A stretch of 64,000 nt of DNA from Adiantum capillus-veneris (Eukaryota > Streptophyta > Polypodiopsida > Polypodiales > Pteridaceae). Positions 27,916 through 39,566 of this stretch are shown piece by piece. Positions within the stretch are counted from its first letter, which is position 1. Every line of letters starts with the position of its first letter. The notes below the pieces were generated by a model. The model was not told the DNA's origin and did no database searches. It saw only the letters and a program-made list of their open reading frames with translations. The position numbers were made by a program, and so were the translations under genes. Location of the stretch: NCBI GenBank assembly GCA_014529385.2, contig CM043959.1, positions 14,011,809 through 14,075,808 of the forward strand. Direction: 5' to 3'.

Positions 27916-28281
27916 TATCCTCAACTTCTACCCAAAATCCACCCATTAGGGGATTTGGCGTTTCTTTTTTTTTAAGACCACCATAACAAGTATACAATGA
28001 TGCATGTCTTATATATTCACAATCATCAAGGTTAGGGCACACAAAAATCATCAAATTTTACCAGTATATTCTATCAAATCATGACCATACCCAAGAGTTT
28101 AGGTACTCTAAGAAATACATCCACTCAATACCAAAATTGTGCATTTTGTGTAAGAAAACTATCAAATAGTATCAGAAGCTAATTTCTGGAAAGTCAAATA
28201 CTTTTACAAAAAATAAAAAAATAAGCAGTTTACAAAGTAGGAGCGTCCTCCAAATCCATGAGTATATACAAGGTCCACAAA

Positions 28282-28282
28282 T

Positions 28283-28324
<42 letters not shown>
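28282..28324. repeat. (CT)n microsatellite
   Basis: An uninterrupted CT run. The matching place in repeat copy A has only about eight bases of CT. Confidence 0.97.
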
Positions 28325-28330
<6 letters not shown>

Positions 28331-28729
28331 AAGTGCAAGTGTAGATATTGAGTAAGTGTAGTAAATGAAACTGGGCTATGTGAGGGTTAGAAAAAAACCT
28401 CCCCTTCAAATAGAGATGGATTGTAGTAGGTGAAGGCAACCTCCTCCTCTCCATGCTAGGTCAAGCATGTTCCAACTACTGCAACATGTCTCCATCCTCT
28501 AATGTCAATGAGTAGTAATCTCTAGAGCATTGTCAGCTAGGAAGTACCTAAGAGTAGTACACTCCACTTGTAACATGGACAACCATATAATATATAGAGG
28601 CTAAGTTAGCAATCAAGAGAAAGAAAGATCAAGTACATAGAGAAGTCAGGGGAAAATATCTTACCATACCCATGAAGCTATTTCCATAGAAGAGAACAGA
28701 AGAATGAAGCTGGTCACCTCAGTACAAGA

Positions 28730-29170
28730 AAAAAATGATGTCATTCCATGCAGATGACATAGAGAGGAAATACCCAAATGTGATGACCACAGGAAGGCAT
28801 GAAGTAGGACGTAGTAGAAAGATACCCATAGGGTGGGCAGCTAATGCCCAGTCTCCCCCCCCCCCCCAAAAAGAAAAAAAAACCAAGTAGTTTTCAGTGG
28901 CACCAACCACAAAGATAGAAAAGGAAAGGTTTTCACACAATTGGGCCTCCCCATTATTGGATTTAGATACACCATAAAAGGGAGGATAAGTTTCCACTAA
29001 AAGTGCATTAGGAAAGTCCCATAAAAGAGGATTCTCCCCAAGAAAAAGAAACTAGCCTTGAGTAACACCAACAACCAACATAGGCAAGGGAGTTCCTACC
29101 CAATTGGGCCACCTTTTTAGGTCTAGTCACACCATCATAGGGTGGGAAATGGAGGAAAAATAGAAAGAAG
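28730..29170 (-). other. Degenerate two-fold protein-like repeat, unknown
   Basis: The minus strand carries two related stretches of about 55 codons. One opens PPYDGVTRPKKVAQLGRN and has VGCWCYSRLVSF. The other opens PPFYGVSKSNNGEAQLCEN and has VVGATENYLVFFSF. They share the pattern PPxYGV..AQL..N..VG..Y..LV.F. The second is open from 28997 to 28719. A poly-C run at about 28855-28867 lies inside. I do not recognise the family. It may be an old element protein or chance duplication. Confidence 0.3.
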
Positions 29171-29398
29171 CCCAGGTACCCATATTCAAATAGGTAAGAG
29201 ACATAGGACCTAGCCCAAAGGGATTTTTACCAAATTATTTTCACACATATTTTACAAGTTTGGATCATGCAATGTCCAAAGGAAGAATGACAAGTACTTT
29301 GTTGAAGGCAAGGAAACAACCATGCAGACCCAATCCTATAAAAAGGCTAGGAAAGGAAAAGGGCATCTACAAGAAAAGGTAACTACAAATTTTAGTAC

Positions 29399-29399
<1 letters not shown>

Positions 29400-29459
<60 letters not shown>
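29400..29459. repeat. (TG)n microsatellite, about 30 units
   Basis: A pure TG run. Smaller GT runs recur at 31212-31226 and 31702-31722. Confidence 0.98.
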
Positions 29460-29460
<1 letters not shown>

Positions 29461-32400
29461 TTTGATTGTAAATGCATGTGCATTTATCTTTGTTGTACAA
29501 ATTTTTATGCTTTAAAGGATTTTTCCATAGGCCATTATATGCCTTCGTTTTCATCAAAAGGCCACCCCTCTTGATGGGCATGGCAAGAAATGCTTTGGAA
29601 TACTTCATTGGGTTTTCTTGGTTATGTGAGGTACTTATTAGTTAGAGTCAAAGATTCACAACCACATGTACAAGTAAGTGTTTGTGTGTGTGTATGTTGG
29701 AGTATTAATCTATATACCTTATTCACAACTTGAACCATACAATTTCAAAAGAACCTTGACAAAGGTGAATAAAAATGAGTATATAAATTTTTTTCATCGA
29801 ATGTATGCACATTTGAAATAGAATTTTGATGTTTTTATTACATCTAGGAAGAAAAAAATGAAGTATTAGCAGTAGATGTTTTCTTGTAAATTCTGGTCAA
29901 ACAACATTTGAATTAAAAGACAAGAGAAGTCGGAATCCTTACCTTGCAACCATCATGAAAACAAAAAAATCATCAGCATTTTTGTTTAATCATGAAATGC
30001 AAGTATATGACAAACTAGATAGTTGTCACCCATGCATTCAAATATATTTAGTGACGATAAGAAATTATGTTTGGAGCCATGCATGTCTATGGTAGCTAAG
30101 ATTAATTACTTGTGAAAGATAGGATTCTCAGAGCCCAGTTCAAGCTACGTATGAGGAGCAATAAATTTTTTCCATCACAATATTAAGCTAGGGTAAGAAC
30201 ACAAGCCCTCATGGCTATGATAGCCACCTCCCAAGCAAGGTTTTTTAGGATTATGTTTAAGAACAAAAATAGACACTAGTTCTCTTGGTTTTGGAAAATT
30301 AAAGTATAATTAAGTAACCACCAATAAAAAGGGTTTATATGTTGTTATGTTTTCAATATCTTGTGCCTTCTCCATACAACATTATCTTATTTGATCCAAA
30401 AAATTCTTTTAATATCATAGGCAAAAGGTTATGCAGTGATTGCAATAACAACACTCTTTCTTTTGTCAAGAAAAGTTAATAAACCAAAATTTTGTGATAT
30501 CTACTTTAGAAAAATCTGGGTAATTGATATTCGATTCCTTAAGAAGGAAAACAAAACCCAGATTATGTAGTGTAAGGAGACTATCCACCTAAGAGGAGGA
30601 GGAGTCCATGGCTGCAGTATTCGCATGTATTTCCTGCTGATAGTGGCCGTTTTGAAGAATTTGTCGATAGACAACTTTGAGATTGTGTATTCTTCACCAA
30701 ATTTGCTAGGTGTCACCACCTTTTATCCTTTTTATAGACGGTGGTATTGAAAGACGTACTATGGCCGAGTGCTAATGAATGCTTAACCCTTTGTGTGTAA
30801 TTTGTTGTAGAGAATGTTAAGTATAGATGGATGGGCTCATAACAAAGAAGAGAATTCTTTAGAGCTACAAGTGCATGGTGTGTAGCGGATTGTGATAGCG
30901 AGTGGTGATGTGTGTAGAAATTTGCAAATTACTCCTCGCATATAGCTCTTAAAGTAGCCCGAGGAGTGTGTGTATATGTGTGTGTTTTGGGGAGAGAAAA
31001 ATATTAACATGAGTGTGTATCAGACAAATTGCCAAAATCGGTTTTGCTAGGGAACAAGCACGTCAGTTTAGCTAGCTATAAGATGTCATTAAAGCATTGT
31101 ATGGAGGGTGTGTGTGTATGGTAGCATTCTTTGTATTGCATTTAGTATGTAAGAGTTAAAACGTAGTTGCGTGGCTGTAGAAGATCGACAATTTGCAGTA
31201 ACTCAAGAACGGCAAAGTCATCAAGTCATTTGTGTGTGTGTGTGTAGCAGAAAGAGACACAAATCTATTTTTCTTTTGTTTTGGGTTCAGGTACTCCACC
31301 CTCGCCAGTTGCAAAAATGCCAAAATGGCGTGACAGCAAAAATATAAAGAAATATTATAAATAAAAAGAAAAACGTTCCACCGACAGAATACGTTTCCAT
31401 AGGAAATTTTATTCTTACTAAACCTATTGTTCTCACCGAGGATAGGTAGGCATAAAAAGAACTTGAGACATATTTATCCAAGTAGGGTTTCCACCATTGG
31501 CGTTTAGAATAGACTTGCATCTCCAAGCCTGGAGAAGAGTGATTATTGTGAACTTTTTACTGTGACTGGATTGCCGTTCCTGGAATTGCTGGTATGGTTT
31601 TAATTGTGAATACATAGGTAAGTTCCCATTTTTTAACTCCTCTACTTAAATTCTATAACCATGTATGGCAAAGTGAGCTAATATTTTGTCAATGAACAAT
31701 GTGTGTGTGTGTGTGTGTGTCTGTGTATGTCTTTGATTGTATGTGCATGTGTGTTTAAACATCTTTGCTTTACAACTTTCTGTGCTTCAAAAGATGTGTC
31801 TATACCTTCTCGATTGCATCATCTGTGAGCATGATCAAATAAGCAACATCACTTGGTGACTTCAAAGTCATAGGCACACATATATTTGAGTGCATCTTCT
31901 CAATAATCTTCTTGCATAGAAAAATGGTATGAGCAGATCTAACATTTTTGCCATAGACAATCACATAGCCAAATGAGATAATGCTTTCATTCCATTTTGG
32001 CTTGACTAGCCTAACCAACTATTTAAAGAGGTATTTGGTTGCTTGATTATATTCATAAAATAATCTTGAACTTTAGATGCATATAATACGTAAAGAATTC
32101 CAAACTTTTCTTCTCTAGCCAACACCAATGATCTTGTTTTAATCTTTCATTCACCATTGCATTATGTGTAAAATCCACAATCATCTAGCTACCCAACAAA
32201 AATCATACTCTTTATGACATTTGTCACATGCCCGCATCACTAAGAACAAAAGAATTACAATTGGCAAGCCTCAAATGTATCTTTCTTGCACAAACTATGT
32301 TACAAAAAAAATCATTTTCCGAGAGTATGCTTCAATCCCTACTATAATCACAACTAGAAAACCATGCTCTATAAAGACTAACATGTAAAGATGCATCAAA
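29460..32400. other. No gene recognised
   Basis: AT-rich sequence with scattered GT-rich spots and short frames. A minus-strand frame at 31800-32018 has no motif that I can place. Confidence 0.5.
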
Positions 32401-32800
32401 ATTCGAGATTCAATATTGGGTAAATGAGCCATCTTTGCTCATAAAAAAACATACATGTAGCAAAGAGGCAAACAACAGCCATTCAATATTGGGTAAATGA
32501 GCCATCTTTGCTCCTAAAAAAGCATACATGGAGCAAAGAGGCAAACAAGATATCCATATCAATATGTGAGATAGCATTAATTTATCTAATCTTGGCTTTA
32601 CCCTTGTCCTCTTTGTTACCATTGTCATGCTTATCTTTATTCTTGTCTTCTTTTCAATTTGCACGATTCTTCTTAGTGTTCCTCTTCTTCTTACAATGAT
32701 ATCATTGAATATCTCTCTTGTCTCTAGACTTATAGGAGTTGCCACAAGACTTCCTTCTTTCATAAGGCTTTCTTGAACTTCTTTCTATCTCTAACAATAA
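32400..32800 (-). pseudogene. Antisense Ty1/copia gag scrap with 73 bp duplication
   Basis: Minus-strand frames in the 32.5-32.75 kb region give lysine-rich sequence around a zinc-knuckle-like patch (DIQ.YHCKKKRNTKKN, then EDKNKDKHDNGNKEDKGK), as in copia gag C-termini. 'caatattgggtaaatgagcc' occurs at 32411 and again at 32484, a 73 bp tandem duplication. Weak but consistent with a dead copia piece. Confidence 0.45.
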
Positions 32801-33111
32801 ACAAGGCTATATTTATCTGCCTTGATCAACAAATTTTCATCCAATGAGAGATCCTCTCTCCTGGGGGTCTATGCAAGAAATATATAATTTACATATTTCT
32901 TTAACACAACAATTTTTAAATGCATTAGAGTGCCAAAGTAGAGATACTGGATAGAATTCTCATGTTCAACATAGCATTGGCATTTAATCCATGAGTTGGG
33001 GACTGCATTATAACATGCCTAGCGATGACTAGTGCTACCCTTGAATGTGTATGCATGAAAGTGGACTCAATATGACAAGTAGAGGGCGAATAAATGTGTA
33101 TACCTCTTTCT

Positions 33112-33112
<1 letters not shown>

Positions 33113-33157
<45 letters not shown>
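33113..33157. repeat. (GA)n microsatellite
   Basis: An uninterrupted GA run of about 22 units. Confidence 0.97.
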
Positions 33158-33160
<3 letters not shown>

Positions 33161-34138
33161 TGGAGGGTCAAATAGAGTGCATAGATGGTCACAGGTAAAC
33201 ACATGAAAGAACTTTCAATGCCCCAACTAAATGATACACGCATGAGCTATGAATTCATGTCATAAAAAATAGAAACATCATAACTTGAAACTAAAACAAT
33301 ATCATGAGAGCATTGGATCTTGTGTGGGGTCAATTGGTCCACCAATCCACCTACTTCCACTATGGATAGAGAGGATCTCACTTTTTTGGGAGCAAGTAAG
33401 AATATCTTTGTCTATCACACTACAAACAAGGTGGCTTCCCCTCCCTACCAGAGACCGAGCTCTTAAAAGACTCCAAAATACGTGTTGGTGGTAGAAAATC
33501 CACACCACTAGACAAGTTTAGGTGCCATGCCTCTTTGGCGACTACATCAAGTGCTCGATCAAACCCCTCAAGCATGAGTCAGCCACCCATAAGCATTGCC
33601 ACAGATCTTTTAAGCCAACTTAGCAGTGTAGGTCCACCTGACTCTCTACCATAGCCAATCCCTCTAACATAAACAAAACATAGTCGACCCTCAAGGCCTC
33701 TATTTTATTGTTGTAAATTGTGGAGTGCTAGGTGGCTATCAAATGATGCTACATACCAACACAAACATGAGTCATCTTTATACAACAACCTTATGCATGA
33801 AATGGTTCTTTTCAAGACAATTTATCATGCCGAGTCTCTACCCTTACCCATCAACCAAAAACCACATGTACAGCACAATACATAGAATCATACCCATCTT
33901 GGCTATGGCCAAGATACCACAATTATCAATCATATCTCAATCAAATACCTTGACCATAAACAATCAATCATATCACATCTGCAAATATCTCACTCCAAAC
34001 TACAAAACCTCTTTAGTATGATGTATGGCTACAAAATTTTTGGCAAAATAATCCATCCACAAGAATAACCAAGAGCCATACTAGCTAGCACAACCATGAC
34101 CATGAGCATAATCATAGGAGGATTTCTCAAAATCAAAA
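33158..34138. other. No gene recognised
   Basis: Short frames only, with no recognisable motif. This is the left flank of the four-gene transposon. Confidence 0.5.
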
Positions 34139-34167
34139 CATTAGGAAAAGTTTGGACTCAAAAATGG
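34139..34167 (+). repeat. Left terminal inverted repeat
   Basis: Reads CATTAGGAAAAG then TTTGGACTCAAAAATGG. The reverse complement of the right end differs at two positions (G/T and T/A). Weaker similarity continues inward: a TTAGAGAGAGA block near 34194 and a TTTCAAAAAAA block near 34240 both have counterparts at the right end, so the repeat may extend about 130 bp. Confidence 0.88.
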
Positions 34168-34537
34168 GCCTTGTAAGAAATGCCAGGTCAGCTTAGAGAG
34201 AGATAATAAAAAGTCCCTACTTTCATTTTTGATATTCACTTTCAAAAAAACTCTGATATCAGATTTGGGGGGTACGTTTATTAAAACTCTCAAAAAGTGC
34301 TCAGACAATGATAACATACGACGGCTCCGAATTGAACACCGATTATCTCAATCTTTTGGATTTTTCAAAACTAAGATTTGGCACTCAATGAGGTGCATTG
34401 AATGTTATTCTTCTCCTCAGTTTCGTGTCTCTCTTGCTTTCCGCTTGCGCACAGTCTCTTCCCTTGATCTCTCTTCCATTTGCTCCACTCTTGCGCTCTC
34501 CTCTGTTTTGAGCTTTCTCATTCACCAAGTCGTCTCA

Positions 34538-37180
34538 ATGTCATTATCATCTTCACACAGAACTCAGAAGAGGAGTCAAAACGATGTGTATCATATGCAT
34601 ATCGAACTGTCCAGAGAATACGAGCCCCTCCAGAAGAAGAATAAGCGATGCATCCTTTCCGAAGCTTCAAAAGAGAACTTCAGACTTCAAGGTAAAAAAA
34701 GCGTCGATCTTTGGGTGGATGGCAGGATGTATCCTGAGCATCCTATCACCAACTCAACTCCACCGTTTAGAAATATAACGTCATTGCTGAACTACGTAGG
34801 AGACGGTTATTCTGGTTTATATGGCTACACCAAGCATTTGGCGGTCAGAAGTGATATTCTTAAGCTTGAGAGAGACCTTGCACACAAAGAAAACTTTTTC
34901 TTGAAGCAAACTATGATGACAGAGTGCGCTCAGCAACTGAAAGGCAAGGACGAAAACATCACGCAACTCACGCAGGATCTCAGAGAAAAAAATATTGTCT
35001 TGGGTCCTCGGTTAAGAGAACGACGCTTACAAGACATTGAACAGCTGAAGGTTGGTTCTGGGGGTTTGAAGAAGAGGGTTAAAGCAATCAAGTAAGATTA
35101 TCATTCAAGCAGGTTTAATGCAGCTTAACATTTGTAGTTTTATATCTTACTTTTCATATTTATGCTTAGATCGTTGCTACATCCTCAGTCAAATATTGAC
35201 AGCAACACACCAACTTCTTCAATTCCTTATGGTCTCATACTAAAACGCAAAGATGTCGCCGGACTTTTGGACGATAAGCGCTACTGCAAGATTGTTGCTA
35301 AGCAACTTGACACTCTTTTGAAACAGAATCAACTCCAAACACGTGATGTTCGGTCAATTCTGGATGAAGCCGGAATATCCAACAAAGGTTATTCTGCAAT
35401 TTTTAGGTATGTCTAGTGTTTGAATCAATTGTCTTCATCTGTCAAATCAAATGTCTGTAATTTTTAGGTATATTGGATATATGTAGCATTTGAAAACTTG
35501 GAAATAGTCCATTTACTTAATTTTCTATTTACAGAACTATGCAGCAACAAAGTAAGAAGTTCAATCTCAAGCACACGTTGCTGCCAAATCCTTTCTCCAT
35601 TCGAAAGACAAGACTAGAGGTCAACCAGGAAGTGCTTCGGACATTGGGCACTCCTTTTCACATTGAAGCAATGTACAGATTGCCATCAGCAGAGAAAGTG
35701 GTCTATGACAAATACAATAATATATCTTATGATTTAGTAGCTTTGTAGACATATATTGTTCAATTGTTCAAGATTTCTCAAGAGGAATGCAATGGAGTTT
35801 TGAAGTTTGTGCTTAAACTGGATGAGTGCGAGCTAGTGAAAGAGACAAAGGTTGAGTGTGTCACAATAACACTTATGAATAGAGCATTAGATGAAAGCAT
35901 TGCTTCAGGCGACCCTAGAAAGTTTAGCGTGCAATCCAAAAACAATATTTTCTTAGCCACATTCAAGGTTTGATATCAACAAGTTTTTGCTTAAAAAAAT
36001 GGTTAGACATGTTTCATTTGATTGGTTTGGTTTTCCCATTTCAGGTGCCTGCTGAGAATTTTGATATTCTTAAGTGGGTTTTCCATCAAACAAGTATTCT
36101 TGAAGTCATAAGCGAACAGAGAAATGGAAAGACACTCGATGTATTAGGCATGGGTTCATACACACTAGAGTGGCATATGGCTGGAGATCTCAAAACCCTA
36201 AAGTGTATGTACAACATCTCAAAAGGAGCAATAAGTAAAAGCCCTTGTTTGTATTGTATGGGAGGAGTCATTGGTCTTGACAAAAGAAATTGGAGGAGAG
36301 CACAGGACCTTAACTTTCGCTCAGTGTTGGATATTCCACTATCCAGAGTACATATTTGCACGATGCATGCACTCTGCAGAATCATTGAGAAAATTATGTT
36401 TTTGTACATTTGTTTTGCTTGGACCACTCGGCCAGCATCAGCAAAACAAAGAGCTATATTATCATTGGAAACAATTTTCTCAAATATGGGCTTGCATGGA
36501 GGACATGTGAAAATAGAGCAGGACGAGAAGAGGTCTAAGAATGGTCGAGATGTGCCAAAGAAGTTGTCTATTGGCGGTGTGAAAGCCCGTCTCTTCTTGT
36601 CGATGCCAACAAGTGGCAGACAACGCAAAAGCCAAAGTGCTCAAGAAAGGTTGACATTGAGATACAACCGGTGGAGAAACCTGCACAATGCGATGGTTGA
36701 CTACGCAGACAATGGTGCAGCAAGGACTCACAAAGCGAACGTGTGGAAAAGTTTGGATTCCATATTCAAGTTTTGTGAGCTCAATACTTGGAGAGATACT
36801 GACTATACATTGTTTCAAGACGCTCTGGAAACCTTCCATAGGTCTTTCATAGCTGCATGGACAAATCAACACATAACTCATTACATGGTATATTACTTTA
36901 TTTGATAAAATTGTGATTATATATTTACATATAAACAATAGGCTGGTCTTTTTTGCAGCATATCATATGCAACCACATGCCTTGGTTTGCTAGGCAGTAT
37001 GGTAGCTTGGCTATATGGTCTACACAAGGTATGGAGAAAACTCACTACCAAGCCCGTACTGGCTATTTCAGCCACACTCATCACGGAGGTGGTGCAAACA
37101 AAGCCAACAGTTTGGAAGAACTACATCAATGGACTTATCGAAAACTTATGCATAGAACACACCGAAAGGAATGTGTCTAA
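34538..37180 (+). pseudogene. Gene A: DDE-transposase-like protein (RAG1/Kolobok-like layout), nonsense-disabled
   Basis: Five exons can be joined by good GT-AG sites: 34538-35091, 35170-35406, 35535-35967, 36045-36887 and 36959-37180, 762 codons. I chose the ATG at 34538, which begins a basic N-terminus, although the frame is open from 34229. A coiled coil follows (about residues 105-170, KLERDLAHKENFF, then LTQDLREK). Exon 4 holds GDLKTLKCM with a candidate first Asp (36186-36188), then CLYC (36246-36257), then VHICTMHALCRIIEKIM. Exon 5 holds NHMPWFARQYGSLAIWSTQG followed by MEK (Glu at 37034-37036). This order, D then CxxC then xxxH then 'GSL..W...G.E', parallels the catalytic core of RAG1-like and Kolobok-like transposases. 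Where those have a second Asp, this copy has Cys (36357-36359). An in-frame TAG at 35746 interrupts exon 3, and the frame reads on past TAA at 37178. Confidence 0.6.
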
Positions 37181-37207
37181 GACAGTCAGATTGGCCAAGC
37201 AATGAGA

Positions 37208-37483
37208 TTAGCAAGCAAACGATGGAAGAAGGAAATATGGGAGGCATCTTCTGCGGCATCGTGACATGCAGAGTGGCGACTTCAAAAAGAACGCATTGGA
37301 AAAACTTTGGACAACTCCGACCCAAGTTGTTTGAGACTTCCTAAAGATAGCACATTGTAACACAATATAATTTTTTGTGCCAAGAGAAGACAACCAGTCA
37401 CAAAAGTGAGAAACATAATGTACTCATTGTTTTGATAGAAAATGTACTATTTTTTGGCATTGACAATATACATTGGAGCTTCT
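37208..37483. other. Convergent 3' ends of genes A and B
   Basis: The A frame continues past its stop with lysine-rich sequence (MRLASKRWKKEIWE) and two further in-frame stops before about 37360. Some of this may be the original C-terminus. Gene B ends on the other strand at 37484. Confidence 0.45.
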
Positions 37484-39435
37484 CTATTCTTCATCTTCGT
37501 CAGGAAAAGTTACAAAATATTCTGGCCTTTTTGCCTGTTGTGTGTTATCATCTTCTTCTTGCCTTGGTCTTTTGCAACCTAGTCCTGCAAGTTCGTTTGT
37601 CGACAGTACATTTGTCTCCACCTCCACAGCCACAAGAGACATTTCTTCAGTAGACAGATGCGCAATTGGTTGTTTATTGCGAAACATAGCATGCTTGTCA
37701 TACTCTAGTAATTGCAAAGGGTCAGTGATTCGGCATGCCAAACCATATGCTGCTTGGGTCAAAAAATAGCGACTACGCAAACCATACATTCCTGGCCCTT
37801 GGCCAAACATATACAATGCGGCCTTTTTTTCTAAAAGCATTATTTTATCTGCGTTCCACTTAATGACGGCCCCTCCTAAATATCTTGAAAGTGTCTTCAA
37901 CGTCATCAAGGGTAGCTCTGCGTTGTCATTGGAGAAGGACGAATGGAAGACCAAAAAACTCGGATACTTAAGATTCTTTAAGTATTGGCCGAGAGAGGAA
38001 TTCTTCCCTAAATCTCCCATGCCTCGTCCACGAGGGCGAGGAATGAAGGTATCATCATAGACCACCAACTGCAACAAATTAAAGTTATGAAATGAGATAA
38101 GTAGAAACCAAAAAGGTAAGGCAAAAAAAAAAAGATTACCTTCTGGTTTTCATCTTCCTCAAGTAAGTCCTCATTCCATAGGTTGATGCCGCCCTGACCT
38201 CCAGTGGTGGGTGCATTGGAGATTGAGGCCAAAGATGATGATGAAGTGCTTGCTGGAAGCGTGCGCTCATACCTAGCAACATCATTGTAAATCATCACAA
38301 GTGCACTTGCGGGGTCAACGAACTCATTGTCATTTACATGGGCATCTATAACAGAATACTTGCCATGCTCAGGGTCAATGACGGCATCATCCTCTTCAAG
38401 ATTCTGTGCCACAATGGCAAGGCAATAGTCCTCTCGAAGGTCAAAAAGCTCCATAATGTCATTAAGTATGACATACTTCAAATCACCAATAGGTATGGTA
38501 GGTAGAACACTAGTAGGCAAAGCACCCTCCTGAAGCTGGACTCCCTCTGAAACCTGCAAGGCAAGGCTTCCCCGAGACTTAGGCTCTTGACCCTCCCTAG
38601 TCTGATCCTCTAGCGAGGCCTCTGCACCCTTTTTCTGACTCCTTGCATGCTACTTGTAGCATTTTCTTGTTTAGAGGATGAAGTATATTGATTACTGCCT
38701 GGTTTCTTTGTGGGCAACTTCTTTTTTATTCCTCTTTGCTTAGTGCAATTAGAACTAAGAGTTGTCCTCCTTCAAGTGATAGCTTGAGTTGATTGGTGTC
38801 CCAATCTGGTATTGCATTGTATGTTTGTATCCATGAGATTCCAAGAATCATTGTTTCACTCATATGTTCATTTGGTATGCATATAAATTGAGGTGGTCAT
38901 GAAAATCCGTCTACTATCACATTCAAGTTGACTACTTCCAACGCCGGTGTTGGGTTTTTGTTGCATCCTTTGATAGCAGATATTCCCGATGCTAAGCATC
39001 AACATGCTCATCCAAAATTAAATGCAAATATAAAATAAAACCTGCATAATATTCAGCCACTTGACACTTGCGGTTATGAAGTGTACACTTGTAGTCTGTT
39101 ATCCGCAAGTGCACTGGCAGCTTAAGGCAACTCCTAGAAAATATGTGTTTCTTGGAGGAGTCCGAATTGATATCCTTCATGTGAATAAAACGAACTCCTT
39201 GTATCTTGACAGTGCCACTGGACGTTTGCTGCTGGTAGGTCTGCTCAAAACCTGATAGGTAATGTTGCGCGGAGACAATCCACTCATGCAAAGAAAATTC
39301 TGGATTGAACATCGGCCTGATCTCTGTCTCGCGCTGTTGAAGCCCAATGCGGTATAGAAAATGAGATAGTTTGTCTTGGGGGGCATCCTGAGAGCAAGGC
39401 ACTTCCTCCTCTGCTTCAACATTGAAGGGGTCCAT
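37484..39435 (-). pseudogene. Gene B: unknown acidic/nuclear-type protein, interrupted by a retroelement scrap
   Basis: The exons I can support are 39435-39042 (start MDPFNVEAEEEVPCSQDAP), 38553-38140 and 38068-37484. The last junction is clean (CAG at 38069-38071). The C-terminus has a bipartite nuclear-signal-like stretch (KRPRQEEDDNTQQAKRPEYF) and an acidic end (DEDEE). The middle has TLPASTSSSSLAS and an RPRGRGMGD motif. Exon 1 ends in phase 1 while the next recognised exon begins in phase 0, and a gypsy protease fragment lies between, so at least one exon is missing or broken. A TATAAATA box stands 74 bp upstream of the ATG. It converges with A and diverges from C. The family is unknown. 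It could be the partner protein of the transposase. Confidence 0.5.
38640..39030 (-). mobile_element. Ty3/gypsy protease fragment inside gene B
   Basis: The minus strand reads ISAIKGCNKNPTPALEVVNL and then MILGISWIQTYNAIPDWDTN, the C-terminal half of a retroviral-type aspartic protease ('ILG..W...Y.A..DW'). Edges are uncertain: lysine-rich frames at 38.64-38.75 kb could be gene B or element. It sits between exon 1 and the next exon of gene B and probably disrupted it. Confidence 0.65.
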
Positions 39436-39508
39436 AACGGAAATTCAAAAGCGAAGATAGACGAGAGAGCACAACATCCAAACAAAGGGCAAATGGGGGA
39501 GCAAGTCA

Positions 39509-39516
39509 TATTTATA
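39509..39516 (-). promoter_or_regulatory. TATA box of gene B
   Basis: Minus strand TATAAATA, 74 bp upstream of the ATG at 39435. It lies at the left edge of the inverted-motif array shared with gene C. Confidence 0.7.
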
Positions 39517-39566
39517 GGACTCCCGAGGACATTGATGACATCGATTGACGTGCATCATGGGGCCAC

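Larger units (their letters stand above)
21479..28712. repeat. Large direct repeat, copy B (about 7.2 kb)
   Basis: Matches 3522-8518. It carries the fuller version of the LINE and a longer CT microsatellite. The two copies stop matching at 8518/28712: copy A runs into gypsy RT while copy B runs into unrelated sequence. Sequence identity looks high across non-LINE parts, with scattered substitutions and short indels. Confidence 0.9.

Noticed and set aside
29336-29608. Thr-His repeat ORF
   Set aside because: Translation of the TG microsatellite.
36086-36938. Two long minus-strand ORFs (180 and 152 codons) opposite gene A
   Set aside because: They are antisense shadows of the transposase-like exon 4, which has the recognisable motifs and matching splice sites.
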